Program-made: the position numbers and the translations under genes
The notes under the pieces: generated by a model
What the model was told of the DNA's origin: nothing
Seen by the model: only the letters and a program-made list of their open reading frames with translations
Database searches by the model: none
Origin: Formicarius rufipectus
Lineage: Eukaryota; Chordata; Aves; Passeriformes; Formicariidae
Reading direction: 5' to 3'
DNA length: 64,000 nt
Assembly: GCA_013399695.1 (NCBI GenBank)
Contig: VXAU01001112.1
Coordinates: 1 to 64,000 of the forward strand
Shown: in pieces, positions 47,101 to 59,479 of the stretch
How positions within the stretch are numbered: the stretch's first letter is position 1
How the letters are laid out: each line of letters begins with the position of its first letter

Positions 47101-49149
47101 TTCTCTAAACTTAGTTAGTAATAGGTAATCTGTGAGAAAATGTAATTTCTGGTTGGCAGAGAAACTAATAAAACAAACAGAAATCACACATCTATACAGA
47201 AAGCAAAGTTCCTTTTGTGATTGAATCATAGGTACTTTACACACCTGGATACCTGAAACAAACCTATTTCCTTATTTGGTGTCCACTTCCTCCTTCAAGC
47301 ATATGTATCAGTTGATATTGTAGAGCAGCTTAAGAACACCAAGAAACTGACATGCATTTTGATCCATTACAGACACCAGACATGACTCAAATCCTTAAGT
47401 ACCCTTTCAGGGACTAAGAGACACGACAAACACAAGCATCTAAGACACTCCTTACACCTGTGAATAATCACCTTCCAAAACAGAGTAACTACTGCTCAGA
47501 AACATAGTTTCAAAGGGCTAAGTACCATGCAGACAATAAGGACTTCTCAGACCCATGGCATCCTTATGCATCATAACCAACCAAGTCATCTGGGTGCTCA
47601 TGAACCTTGAAGCAAGAGGTTGCAGGAAGGTCATCTTTAGATTCCATGTTTCAGGTTTAACAGTAACACTTGTCAGCGTGCTTGTTTAGAATCCTGTGGA
47701 ACACGGTACTGCACAGCCATAACACATAGTAAGGTACATGTTTCAGATTGAAGATTATCACTTTTTCATCATCTGTTTCCATTTACTCAATTGTTTGTAC
47801 GTAAAAAATGTCTCCATCACCTGGTAAAGTTCTCTGGAACAGAGGGAGACTGTTCCCAGCACAGTATGTTATGTATGAGTTAATAAGATCTCAGTGTAAC
47901 AGCCAAATGTTAAATGAAGATCAGTGATATGTGATTATCTTCTTTGAAAGATGTAACACACTTGCATGTAAGTTTACATAATCCACCCTCCCAATTCCCA
48001 TACTTTGTCAATATCTGCACTTTTTAAACAATCTTCTCCTACTTTGTTTAGTCAGTATCAACAGAACTAGAGCTGAGTGACTATACACACCAGATACACC
48101 ATCAAATGAACAAAGCTCTGGGGAGCTTACAAACTTCAAGACAGGCTCATACGCTATTTAAGTGTAATTTACATGATACAGTTCATGATTTTAGAGGAAA
48201 AAGATTTTTCATTCCATACTTTCTGGTACAGATGTACCACTACCAAATATTTCAGTGAGTGTTAACAAGTACAGTGTTTGTACAGAAAAAAGAAGACTCT
48301 GAGATTGAGACCATCATAATGATTAACAGTATCAGTACTATTACCTGTCCTAAAGCACTCTAGCCAAGACAATATCAAAACCAGACAGGGCAGTCTCAGA
48401 TTCAAAAAGGAAAAGAAAAAAGGATAAAGGGTAAAAAAAGAGGAAAACATTTTATGCCGGAGACACTGGTATTGCTTTAATACAAAAGGTAGAAAAATTA
48501 TAATTTTGGTGCTTTAAAGCAGTTCTGCAATAAAGCCCTAAACTGATCCAGTGTATACTGGAGTATACACAGTGGTTGGAGTATTAACTTATCATGACGA
48601 CTATCAGCTGACTTGTGGGATACACATTATCCATTTCTGATAAAGGCAATTTTATAATTTTATGAATTATCCTGCAGTGAAGATGTCTTCCTCCATGGCA
48701 ACATGGGTTGTGTACTGTGTCATCTTCCTTTGCACTGGGAAGGACAAATCAGGCATATTTATTATTTGTATTTGACTGCTAACAGTGACCTGCTTTGCCC
48801 AGGTCTGCTGGTGAGGTGTGGACAGACTGGTGTATATAGTGTTCTGGATCTGTTGTAACATCCACTGGAAATAAGTTTGAAGTTCATTGCTAATACTGTC
48901 CTTTACTCCTTTTAAACACATTACTGTTTGCTGGCATTTTTGTCAGGCCATCAAATAGTTACCTGTATTCCAGCTGCTCATGCAAGTTGTCTCAAAAGAA
49001 GTTGGTATACCTAAATATGAAATAGGCAGGATTAAGCATAAAGACCACATCTGCAAGAATGTAGTATCAACTTTGCACCTCAACCTCTACAAGATCACAT
49101 TCTCATTACAGCAATAACTAAAATCAATGAACTGTCACAAAAGGAAGTA
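47101..49149. other. intergenic sequence between GDA and ZFAND5
   Basis: AT-rich with no recognised repeat. It contains an 84-codon open frame on the - strand (48,667-48,921), described separately. Confidence 0.4.
48667..48921 (-). other. unexplained protein-like open frame, 84 codons
   Basis: It starts at an ATG in the frame and is glutamine- and threonine-rich, with segments such as ELQTYFQWMLQQIQN and WAKQVTVSSQIQIINMPDLS. It looks more protein-like than the other open frames nearby. It lies about 0.5 kb beyond the likely ZFAND5 poly(A) site on the same strand. There is no recognised domain; it may be a decayed retroelement or pseudogene fragment, or chance. Confidence 0.2.
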
Positions 49150-50664
49150 TTTCCTTCTGTACATTATTTTTATTATTTACATAATACAATATATAATAGA
49201 TGCTGGGTAGCTTATGTGCAATACATAAATATGAACTATCTGTACATGTTTGCATATCTAATAACTCAGAAAAACAAAGTTAGAAGCAAAACCCTGACAC
49301 TTTTAATAGTGAAGTAAAAACTAAGATGGAACACTGGCAGCAAAAATCAGAAGGTTGGCAGTAGTGCCTTGTGTACATATGTAATTATTTACAGATGAGA
49401 ACAGGCATTACCACAACACTAGTCTAAATTGTACTTGTTTATATAAAACCCACAAGTTTCATACATCACAAAAACCCCTTCCATTATAACACAGAAGTGA
49501 TATATATTACCAGACAAGCATCAGTGAAGAATACTGCCTTTTCTAGAGTTGTTATTGTACAGTGCCATAGATAATGCAGCCCATGCAATACACCCAAGAA
49601 CACTACAGTCCTATACCCAAGTACAATTAAAAATGATAAAGCGGCCCTCCAACCGTGGTTCCAGTTACCACATAAGTCTACAGCAGCCATGTTGGGTATG
49701 GTTTTCCATGCAGAATGGTGCAACTGTTACATTTAAAACTAGAAAAATTAACTCCTAACATTCTTTTGAACTTGGAACACACAGAACATAAAGTAATATA
49801 TGAATAACAAACTGCTCCAACACTTTAGCAACTTATTTAGATCCATGTTGCTCGACAGAGCTGCTATGGTATGTCTAGAAACATACGTAACTTTATTTTG
49901 TAAGCCAATCTTACAATATTGTGCTACACATTTTCAGTTATGCGAGGAAAAGCAGACAACTCTGTTGCAGGCCAGTTCATAAGTTCATAACAGGACATTT
50001 CCTTTGGGAACCTCCTTTCAAGATTCTAAAGGTAATGTGGTATTTTCCAAAACAATTTTCTTCTTGTATGTATCTTGAGTTTTTTAATTTTAGCTCAGTG
50101 TAATTGCTAAGTGACTTAAATATGGCACCAACACTCGTCTTCCTGGGATGGCAGACCCTTCTACACAGCTCACATTCTGCTGGAAAACTAAAACGAAGTG
50201 TGAAAACTAAAAGTAGAATGAGATCTTAAATAAGAGAAATAGGACTGCTACAGTTTTGATGTATCCTTCTCCATAACAGGCATGTAACTTTAGCTGAACA
50301 TTAAATACCTTATGCACATCTCAACAGGCAGATCTGCTGCACACATGCAGACAGCATACATCTGTTTGGCACACGTGAACTAAGGTCTGTCCTCTGCGCA
50401 TGTGTATTCCTGTGCAGGTGTCTAACCATCCAACTATATTCTGGGAAGGGCATATATATTTTCAAGGGCTGTATCTATCCAATTCTGCCTGTAACAAACA
50501 CTCAAACATTTTGAAATATAATTTAGACAGACAGGACTAGAAGTAAAACTTTGAAGAACAAAGGAAAATGGCCATGCACCTGCGCTTTCATGTTTTTTAG
50601 GATGTATTGGAAATAAAAAAAAAAAAACAACACAAAAAGTCAGTCTTTTCACAAGCAGGTTAAT
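49150..50664 (-). other. ZFAND5: probable ZFAND5 3' UTR
   Basis: The stop codon is at 50665-50667. On the - strand, AATAAA signals occur at about 49,893 (in ACAAAATAAAGTT) and about 49,168 (in AATAATAAAAATAATG). The second would give a 3' UTR of about 1.5 kb. Both could be used. No repeat interrupts this stretch. Confidence 0.45.
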
Positions 50665-50813
50665 TTATATTCTCTGAATTTTTTCAGCCACCACAATTGG
50701 ATTTTCTTTTCTGATTTTTGCTGCAGCTTCTGCTTTGTAGTCATATGGGCAGTTATGCTTGTCAGAGTAACGGTGAAGTCCACAAAATAAATTTCCACAT
50801 CGGCAATCAAATC
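50665..50813 (-). CDS. ZFAND5: ZFAND5 last coding exon (residues 163-211, stop)
   Basis: It encodes GFDCRCGNLFCGLHRYSDKH and the highly conserved tail ending VVAEKIQRI before TAA. It contains the other six AN1 ligands. Acceptor TGTACAG. Confidence 0.97.
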
Positions 50814-53800
50814 CTGTACACAGAAAAACAAGTAACATCACTAGGAAGATCAGTTTTTAATTCGGTTAAGTTGTAAATTAAGGGCATATTTACTACAAAG
50901 GGGGTATGTTCATCTACTTTGACATAGACAGTAAAAAAAATTAACAGCTGTACCAAGTTGTTTGACTCCTGAAGAAGCAAATAAATTTAATAGGACACAT
51001 ATTTTATCAAATTTAATCTAGCAAGAGGCAACTAATCACACAGATTTGTTTAATATTAACAAAGTGTTCTCATACCTGTAAGGCCAACCTTCTTCCTGCA
51101 CATGAAACATCTGTTCTTCTTTGGTTTCGGCAGCTCAGCAGTTTTCTCTTCGCTTTCTGAAGTACCAGGCTGGGAAACTGATGGACTTGGTTGAGTAACA
51201 ACTGTTAAAGTAACCAAAGGAAACCAGGGTTAAATTTGTTTTTCTTGAGTTTATTAGGTATTCAGTAGCATGTGTATATTAAAGATTAATTTACCCACTA
51301 CTCAACCTACATGCAGAGAAGTCCTATGAACTGGAGAACAAAGCTGTTCTCAGATGCTAAATCAAGCCACAGTGACTATGTGGGATTGCCACTCAAAATT
51401 AAAAACCACTCCAAGAAAAGGATGTTCAAAACTGTCAGCAGTTTTCCTTATATAAAACAGTATGGTTGCTTCAAAAAAGCATGCCTGTTTATAGGTATTT
51501 TCCCACTGAGACTTCACACTGCCAAAGAATGAATCAAATGTTTCAGCTGAACAAAACATGATGAAAATGAAACAGCATTATTTTATAATCCTCCCCATAT
51601 CAAAAGAGACCAGAAAGGGCTACCACATCATTAAGTTTTTAGAAGCTTTTCAGAGTAAACAAAAAAATCATCAAAATAAGATCTCAACAGCTTAAGCTGC
51701 AAGCATACCAGTGCCATGAATTCTTGAAAACATCGAAAATTATTTAAGAATTTATTATTATTTAAGCATTGTGATTTGCAGAAGGTAACTGCCAACTCCA
51801 CAGCTGAAGAAATGGAAAAAATAAAACAAGAAAGAGAAAGTGTGAAGTTATCCAAAAGACATTAAATGCATGTCTGCAGTTCCAGAGCTGAAAGCTGTAT
51901 AATCCTTACATTTCATATTAAGACAATTGTCTTGGTTTACCAGCTGAGATAGAGTTAGCTTTCTTCCCATTAGCTGGTGCGGTGCTGTATTTTGGATTCA
52001 GTATGAGAACAGTGCTGATAATACACCTATGTTTTAATTGTTGCTAAACAGTGTTTACTTTAAACAACAAAAGTTTTGAGTTTTCCATGCTCCGCCACCA
52101 AACAGGTGCAAAAACAACTGGGAGGCAACATTGCTCAGACAGCTGACCTGAACAAACTAGCCAAATGGATATTACATATTAGAGAACAAGCTTCCCAGTA
52201 TATAAACTGGGGTGAGTTGGCTGTGAGCTGCCAATCACTGCTGGGGAATGGGCTGGGCATCAGTCAGCAGGTAGTGACCATTTGCAGTGGTACTTAGATG
52301 CCAGCTGGTCTTAATCCACAACAACATACTTGTACATAGAGTTTTAGTCTGAAAATACTGACAGTACTTGTTATGCTTTATCAAGCTTCCTGAGTGTAAA
52401 TACTTTACTCTTGAGGAACTACAATTGCTATGCAAACCCAGGTCCTGTGATGAAAGGCAGAACAAACTTCCATCACACTTACATGCCAAAGATTGGGAAT
52501 AGAAATATTCTGCAGTGTGTAATTCATTTTGTCACATACCAAACTTTAACATATGTATTTAATATCTTTACTGCCATATTAATACAATGTAAAGATTCCT
52601 CAGTCTCAGCATCACACAGAAATCCTGTTTAATGTGGTCATCATAAAGACCTGATGTCTATGGGATATCATTATTAAAATAATAATAGCATCCTACCACA
52701 AACAAGCACAGGACAAGCAGTTGGGTCCTAAGCCTCATTTCACAACATGGACAGATTCAGGGCTTACAAGAGATACCATTTCAGAAATTTCCCAATCAGG
52801 GGTATCTACCAAAGCTACAGCAGACATGGGAAACATGAAGGAGAGCTAATTATTTCACTACAATATCAAGGTAATATTGTCTGATAAGATAACAACAGTC
52901 ACAACAGAACTGTTTACAGATAGCAACACTGCTTAACTATTATAGTCATGTGTGAAAATGAAACAGAATTAGCAAGTCACTCTTTACAACAAGATCTAAG
53001 GAATGTCATGTACTTACCTTTCCTGAACCTACCACACCTCATAAGCTACCTTACTCATACCTTACTGACAACAATACCTGCAACACACAGTACACATCAC
53101 AGATTTAATGCGCTGGGCTTTACTTACAACCCATGTGAAGGTCTCAACCTGAATGGAGGATAGCTGCAAAATAGCTCTAATCATATTGACTTGGTAGGAA
53201 GTAAGAGATGTGTACTGACCATCCACTGCCTGCTGTCTTCTAACACTGTTGCCACTGAATTAAGGAAATGGAAGGGTAAATTACAGTATGGATGGAAGTT
53301 ACCAGCATTTGGGTATTTTAAAAATATGTAATTTACACAATACCATTAGCAGTTTAATTTCTAGTTTACGGTTTTTTTGTAAGCAGTGTTACTGTGCAAC
53401 TACAGGTTTACAAACGATAGCTAATCACACTACTCATTAAAACAAACCTATTCCTGCCTTAAAGAAAACCCCACCAATCAAACTCAAATAAAACATCCCA
53501 GAATAACAACAAAAAACAACCAGAAAGAGCACCAGATCTCCAGGTCTCTGACACAGGTGCTGATACTGTGCCTGGAAACACTGACAGACCTGACTAGAGG
53601 CTGACAATTCAGCAAGACAATTATCTACAAAGGCGCAAGAAAATGCTGTGAGCTCTGAAACAATACTGTTATTTAAACATACTCGTTTTCAAAATAATTA
53701 TTTTTAGCGGTTATTAACTCTTTCTTTTACACATCTCACTTCTACTGGAATACCTGCTAAAATAAGCACAACAGGGCTCCACCATGCCCCACCAACCTGG

Positions 53801-56800
53801 TAGATACATTGCTCTGACATCATAATTGATGGAAAGAAATAGAGTTCACTAAGTTTTGCATTTAAATCCTACAACTCAGCAGGTCAAAAAAAGTAACTGT
53901 GAATTGCATTTCTAGAATACTATAGTATGACTTTCATCAAGACTATATTAGAATTCAATCCGTATGAAGTGTAAAAGCTTGTATTTTGTAAGTAGTGCCC
54001 ATTTATGAATTTGAGTTTGGACATAAAGCTCCTTTGATATGAGAAATTCAGGCACAACTGCACTGAAAACATGCCACTGTTATGAAACTGCAACAAAGGA
54101 AATAAGTTGAACTAAGAAATTACAAGTTACAAGAATAAAGAGCATCTTACACATGTGAATTACAACCAACTAAATGAGTTACATTCATTGCGCCTTTCTT
54201 CAAATGTTGAGATACAACAAATTGTCCTAGCACCAGATCTGTTCTGAATGAATTCAGGTTGTAACCTTAACCTTCACAGAGAAGGAAAAAAAAAAACCAA
54301 ACAACCATCCCTTCTCCACTCCTGGGAAAAAAAAAACACTAAAAACCAAACCTGTTATGTTTCATAGTTTTATTGTTTTCTCAACTTTTCTACCTTCTCT
54401 ATTCAGTTGTTTCAATTCCAAAAGCAAACAAGTGTAATTTCATGCTACGGATTGCTAAAAAAATTTAGTTGACCAGATGTAATTCTATTTTTAACTCTCT
54501 AGATTATAACGGAAACTGAAAAAATTTCATTTGCTGAAGAAAAGCTGGCAGAAGAGGATGTGACTTCATACTGTTGAAGATACAGTTCATGATTTGTTAC
54601 CATCTGGTTATAAAATTGTTTCTAGGGTCAGACTATACTTAGAACCAGGCTGTGATTCATTAACTACTCTGTGACTGCAGCATTATCTCATAGAAAGCAT
54701 TAGCTTTGCTGTTATGATATGATGTGAATTATTCACCACTGTTTCACTTTGTTCTTGAGAGATCAACACACAATGCATGTTACTGGAAAAAGGAATATTT
54801 AAAAGAAAAAAAAAAAAAATTGACCTAGTCCAGAGGCAACAGGAATTTTGTATAGAAAGTCTAGGTTCTGTTGCCTGCAAGACACAGGTAACGTGACACT
54901 GAATACAGGCAACACGGATTATTTAAGATGTCAAACAAACCCTAAGGATAGTATATAAAGACACTATCTTATGCTGTCCAGGATCAGTGCCAAATCATAA
55001 TACTTAAAAGGAAACTTGGGCTGTAAAACAGGTGAGGCTGCTTCTTGAATTTACAGCTATATTCTCAGGAAGGTAATTTGGTTCTTTCAGTTTTTTCTAG
55101 AGACATTTAAGTTCTCTGGTAGCTTTTTCAGTGATCTCTACACAAGCTTGTGACTGCTTATGCTGGTTTCAACCTGTGAGATTATTTATTACAATACATA
55201 AGTGTCTTGACCTGCTTTGGATTTCTCCCCCATTCCAATCAGTAGTGTGCTATGTGACACTATCTACCATACAGTTGACTGAAAAACATGCAATACGACA
55301 ACACTAAGGATTTCCTTTACAACTGGCAAAATAACAGCAATTCTAAGAAGAGTAAAGTCACCAATTACTTCATCAGTACTACCATTTCATGTATTTCTAT
55401 TTCCTTCTTGCCATATTCAGGTAAGATTTCATACTAAAACATGATGGGTTAATGAATACCGTAGCAAAATCTGCATTATTTTTTAGTTACATAAGGAAAG
55501 CTCTTCAGTCAACATCAATTACAGGAAATTAATCATTGCAAAAATCCCCTCTCGGTCCATACTTAATGAAAAACCCAATATATTGTATAACTGTACTTCA
55601 GCTCATGTCACAGAACCTTGACTTAGCATGACTTATGCAAATAGTAAAATCCTCTGTACAAGTACTGAGCAATTTAATATCAAATGTCAGCACAGTCTTT
55701 GTTGGCAAAGATAAAACTAGACAAAAGTCACTGATACAGTGCTGAGTAGAATCTGCTGCAATTTTCATGTCACTGACTTCATAGCTGAAAAAATTTACTT
55801 TATCTTCATCTTGAGTGAACAGACTTTCACTAAACATCAGATTTTAGTTTTTAGAAGCATGCCAGAACTGTTAAATAAGAATGTGTGGAAAAGTTAAACT
55901 AAAAAACAAGTATGTTAAGGTATCCATTTGAACATACTGATATGAATTTCATCACTCACTCCTGTAGTTTTGCAAGCTCTCCCTCCAAGAAACAACTTAC
56001 ACTTTGAAGTTTAACTAATACAGTTACAACTATCCACCATGAGAATAAAATTGAAATTTTTAGACAGCAATTAAAGCAGCAACTATCTTATGCTCCTGGG
56101 ACAATGCATTGGTTATATGTACTGGTTACTCAATTAGTCCAAGCACCTGAAGCAGCTTTTGTTAATGCTTTTAAACAACATATTCCTTCCCCCACATCCT
56201 CACTCCTCTGTAGAACGGAATTTATTAAGCACCATTCTCTAAATGTAACAAGCCATTTTGACTGCCATGAGTCAGCTGGAATTATACTGCTCAAAAACAT
56301 ACAGACTCTCAATAATTTGACTTCAAAACTGAAGACCTTGACCAAAAACAATTTTAGAGTGCCTTACTTTTAACAGCAAAGGTTTGGGATCCAAAACCAC
56401 TCTCTCAGGTGTCAATTTTTTTACTAACATTGAACATGTATCTTAAAGCTCTGTACTGGAACTAGTCTTTTTTCTTGGTTGTGAGGACAGTACTTAAAAC
56501 CATCCTTAACACACTCAAGACCTAACAACTGCAACAGGAGACAACAACTCAGAAAGCAAATAAACCCTGCACTTGCATTAAGTCACTGGCTGTACCCAGT
56601 GTTATTCGGATAACATACCTGGCTCAGTCTCTGTTTTTGGTGTTAATTCTTCCTCTCTTGAAATGCTCATTTCTGTCATTTGCTGCGTTACAGGCAAAGC
56701 GGCAACAGGCACGTTTCTGTTAAAGTACAGTGAAACACATAACTTATATTAGTATTACATTCATAATAAAAGCTTAAACTGTCCAGTCTGGACATTAATA

Positions 56801-57618
56801 AACTACTGGTTCAATTACTACTGATACATTTTCCTGATATAGGCTTCTACTCTCTTCAAACCACTCTTTTTTTTTACTCTATTTCCATAGAAGAAAACAG
56901 GCAAGACTGTAGCAAAGTATTTCTGCAGATAAAAAAAATTCCTTTAACTACAGCAGTACAACACCAAATATTTGAATAATTTTTCATTTACACAGATTCA
57001 TAGAACCCTGTCATGTCCTTTCTCCTATGCAGATATTCACTATGATGGTTTGCAGCAATCCTGCCCTTTCAACTTGCTGCACACTCACAGTTCATTCAAA
57101 TCTCACAGTAATACCTTAATTTTACCTTGTTTTTTCAGATATGCTGCCAGCAGCACCTTCACAGTTGTTTAAGCTCGTGTCTGCTCTCTGTACAGATGCA
57201 GAGTCTGAGGTAGGACTGTTTGAACCACTGCTTGTTCCTATATAACAAGAATTTGACATGTTATAAACAAATTGCAGCAAACATATTAGTCAAATAGTTT
57301 CCTACACATCTATGAACTGCCAGCAAAGTCTCCACTGCTATGGCATATTACTTTTTACTCAAAGACACGCTGAACTGTTAACAAACAAAATACAGACTGC
57401 ATAACAATATGTTAACATAGGAGGCTAAGTGGGAAAGCAAGTTATGGCAGAATGTGAAGCAAATCAGAACACATTACACAGAAATGCATTTTTACCTTTA
57501 CTGTGATTGAAAGTAGTATCCTCTTGAATATACATTGTTTTAGAACATAGCTTTCAGAATTTCTCCTAAAACTTTTCCTAGGATTCCTTGTAATCCTCTA
57601 TAGTTTTATTTTGAAAGC

Positions 57619-57651
<33 letters not shown>

Positions 57652-57843
57652 AAAAAAAAAAAATAAAAATCAACAATGCTGTACATCCTTACCCATTGGG
57701 CTGATTCTACCACTATTCTGCTGTCGCTGAAGATGTTCTTTGTAGCAAACAGAACACATCCCATTTGTCCTAGGATTTCCATAAAATCCACAACCCGTAC
57801 TACACAGCATAGGCCCTGGGGTCTGGTTTGTCTCCTGAGTCAT
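50665..57843 (-). CDS. ZFAND5: AN1-type zinc finger protein 5 (ZNF216 family), 5 coding exons, 211 residues
   Basis: A ubiquitin-binding protein that activates and shuttles substrates to the proteasome, linked in mammals to muscle atrophy and NF-kB control. Coding exons in transcript order are 57843-57693, 57237-57126, 56716-56619, 51201-51076 and 50813-50665 (636 bases). All phases match and all introns are GT-AG. The A20-type finger has C14, C18, C30 and C33. A Ser/Thr/Pro-rich middle (about 51-145) has no fold I can see. The AN1 finger has all eight ligands: C152, C155, C166, C168, C173, H176, H182 and C184. Human ZFAND5 has 213 residues; two are missing around residues 109-113. The protein begins MTQETNQTPGPM, where human has Ala at position 2. 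The closest alternative, ZFAND6, is less likely because the middle and C-terminus (ENPIVVAEKIQRI) follow ZFAND5. Confidence 0.97.
51076..51201 (-). CDS. ZFAND5: ZFAND5 coding exon 4 (residues 121-163), start of AN1 finger
   Basis: It encodes VVTQPSPSVSQPGTSESEEK and on to KPKKNRCFMCRKKVGLT, with AN1 ligands C152 and C155. Acceptor TTTAACAG, donor G|GTATGAG. Confidence 0.96.
51928..52310 (+). mobile_element. ERVL-type solo LTR, degraded
   Basis: It begins TGTCTTGGTTTACCAGCTGA with the GATAGAGTTA phrase characteristic of the widespread avian ERVL LTR. It continues with GCTGTATTTTGGATTCAG, a TATAAACTGGG promoter phrase at about 52,200-52,210 and GGCTGGGCATCAGTC. It matches the family order throughout but stops before the usual 3' end. 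It lies antisense to ZFAND5 in the intron between coding exons 3 and 4. No internal retroviral genes. Confidence 0.82.
56619..56716 (-). CDS. ZFAND5: ZFAND5 coding exon 3 (residues 88-121)
   Basis: It encodes NVPVAALPVTQQMTEMSISR followed by an acidic, Thr-rich stretch. It is two residues shorter than human here. Acceptor CTTTAACAG, donor G|GTATGTTA. The intron after it (51,202-56,618) is the longest between coding exons and holds the ERVL-type LTR. Confidence 0.95.
57126..57237 (-). CDS. ZFAND5: ZFAND5 coding exon 2 (residues 51-88)
   Basis: It encodes the Ser/Asn-rich linker GTSSGSNSPTSDSASVQRAD and on to GAAGSISEKTR. Acceptor TTATATAG, donor AG|GTAAAATT. Phases fit on both sides. Confidence 0.95.
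57622..57649. repeat. 28-base poly-A run in ZFAND5 intron
   Basis: An uninterrupted run of 28 A on the + strand, then TT and further A-rich sequence to about 57,668. On the gene strand it is a T-tract 43 bases after a splice donor. Confidence 0.9.
57693..57843 (-). CDS. ZFAND5: ZFAND5 first coding exon (residues 1-51), A20 finger
   Basis: The exon begins at 57850 after acceptor TTTACAG, leaving seven 5' UTR bases (CATCGAG) before the ATG. It carries the whole A20 finger, C-x3-C-x11-C-x2-C, and ends SPM-G at donor G|GTAAGGAT. An open frame that extends the protein upstream (starting MPAPNAV) reads through the intron and is not real. A 28-base A-run lies 43 bases into the following intron (+ strand 57622-57649). 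Confidence 0.96.
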
Positions 57844-57850
57844 CTCGATG

Positions 57851-59479
57851 CTGTAAATAAAACCAAGAACTGCATTAGGAGCTGGCATGTTACCAAAATC
57901 AATTACAGGGTTATAGAATTAAAAGTATGTCTGCTCACCCTGCCTCGCCCCAAGTGATACCAGAATTCTCAAAGAGGTTATAAGAATGTTAATATACCAT
58001 TCAAGACTGCAACTGTATTCTAAGTAACATAATTATGAACCTCTAAAAGAAGAAAAAGTGTCATCATACCAATACTAAGAAATAATATACCTGTTGGGCA
58101 CTGAGCTGCATGTGCAGGTTAATTTAATTTGACAGCCAAAAAAACCCCCCTTAATTACTAACCTCTGAACACCAATACTGATATGCAGAATAAGCAAGAC
58201 CAAGTTTATATGCACACAGTTGTTCTGGCAAACAACATAGCTTATTTTTTCCCAACTCCCTGCTTTTTCAATGTTAATCTTCAATTATTTTACGGCTAAT
58301 TCCACTATTCCACAGTCCTTACTCTCACACTACTCTTCCAAGAGAAATAAAATTAGCAACTTCAAACAGTTTAATATGTGTCATTATACAGCTTACACAT
58401 TTACAAAAGAAAAAAACCACACTTTTCTTAATAAAATTATAGCAAGACTTCTGAGCCTGCCAAAGGCAGTGAGTGCTAACTCTCTGCCATGAATAAAAGT
58501 TTTTCACCTTTGTCATCTGTTAACCTCTGCAAAGCAAAGTTAGTAGAAAACTGCACCTCAACCAAATCCTTCATTCCCAAGGGCAATAAAACTGGAAACC
58601 AATAATTACACCAATATGAAAACATATAAGAATAACTGCAATAAAATATAAATTTAGTAGAAGCCACGCATATGGCACCTGAAGACATTTTAGTGTAAAC
58701 TTCGGATTGCTGTTTTCCTATTCAGAAACAGTTACAAGACCAATTGGCTAGAAGCCAAAAACACTGAACGTGAATTAGGTACAGTGTACAGAAAAATACT
58801 CTTTTTTTTTTTAATTAAGAGATATCACACTGCAAACAGCAAACTTATATTACACTAGTACAAAAAACTGCAACTGACAGCTGCCTGTGTCTAGATGAAC
58901 TAAATTTTTGGGATAAAAGTAAACCAAAGCCAGGAGGAAGCAAACAAGCAAAATTCATCTGCTTGCCTGCTGGTGGTCACAGGACTTAATTTTCCAGGTA
59001 TAAACAGCTGTACTATTTATGGCTTTATAATACTTTCCAAGTATAAATAGTATCCTTTCAGGCTACAAAACCGCTTTACACTTACTCTGATACAATTTTA
59101 CAGCCATATACATAAGGAAAGGGCACAAGATAAAACCATGACCCACCTAGAGAAATCTAAAAAGAAATTTTGTCATCTGTATTGTAAGACCTATGTCTAT
59201 ATAATACAAATACCGTATTCCAGCCCTTTTGTTACTAAGCAGGTAAGATCAAAGTGCTATCCAACACACTGCCAACACCAGCCTCAACTGACTTGCTTCA
59301 CTTCCGAGTCAGTGTGCCACAACAAAATCCACCACTTACTACATCTTTCGTTACGTGCTAATGCTACTGTTATCCTACAACAAACCAGAGACTCTGAGCT
59401 CCTTCTGTCTGCACATTCTTCCACTACTTGAAACGCAAGCTCCTAACGGAAAGGTCAAGTCGTTGCTACCCAACGTTGA
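57851..59479. other. part of ZFAND5 first intron, nothing else recognised
   Basis: AT-rich intronic sequence between the first coding exon and the promoter island. Several short open frames, no repeat family recognised. Confidence 0.5.

Noticed and set aside
57844..57888. N-terminal extension of ZFAND5 (MPAPNAV...)
   Set aside because: It runs through the splice acceptor TTTACAG at 57,851 and is intronic. The ATG at 57,841-57,843 matches the family start.
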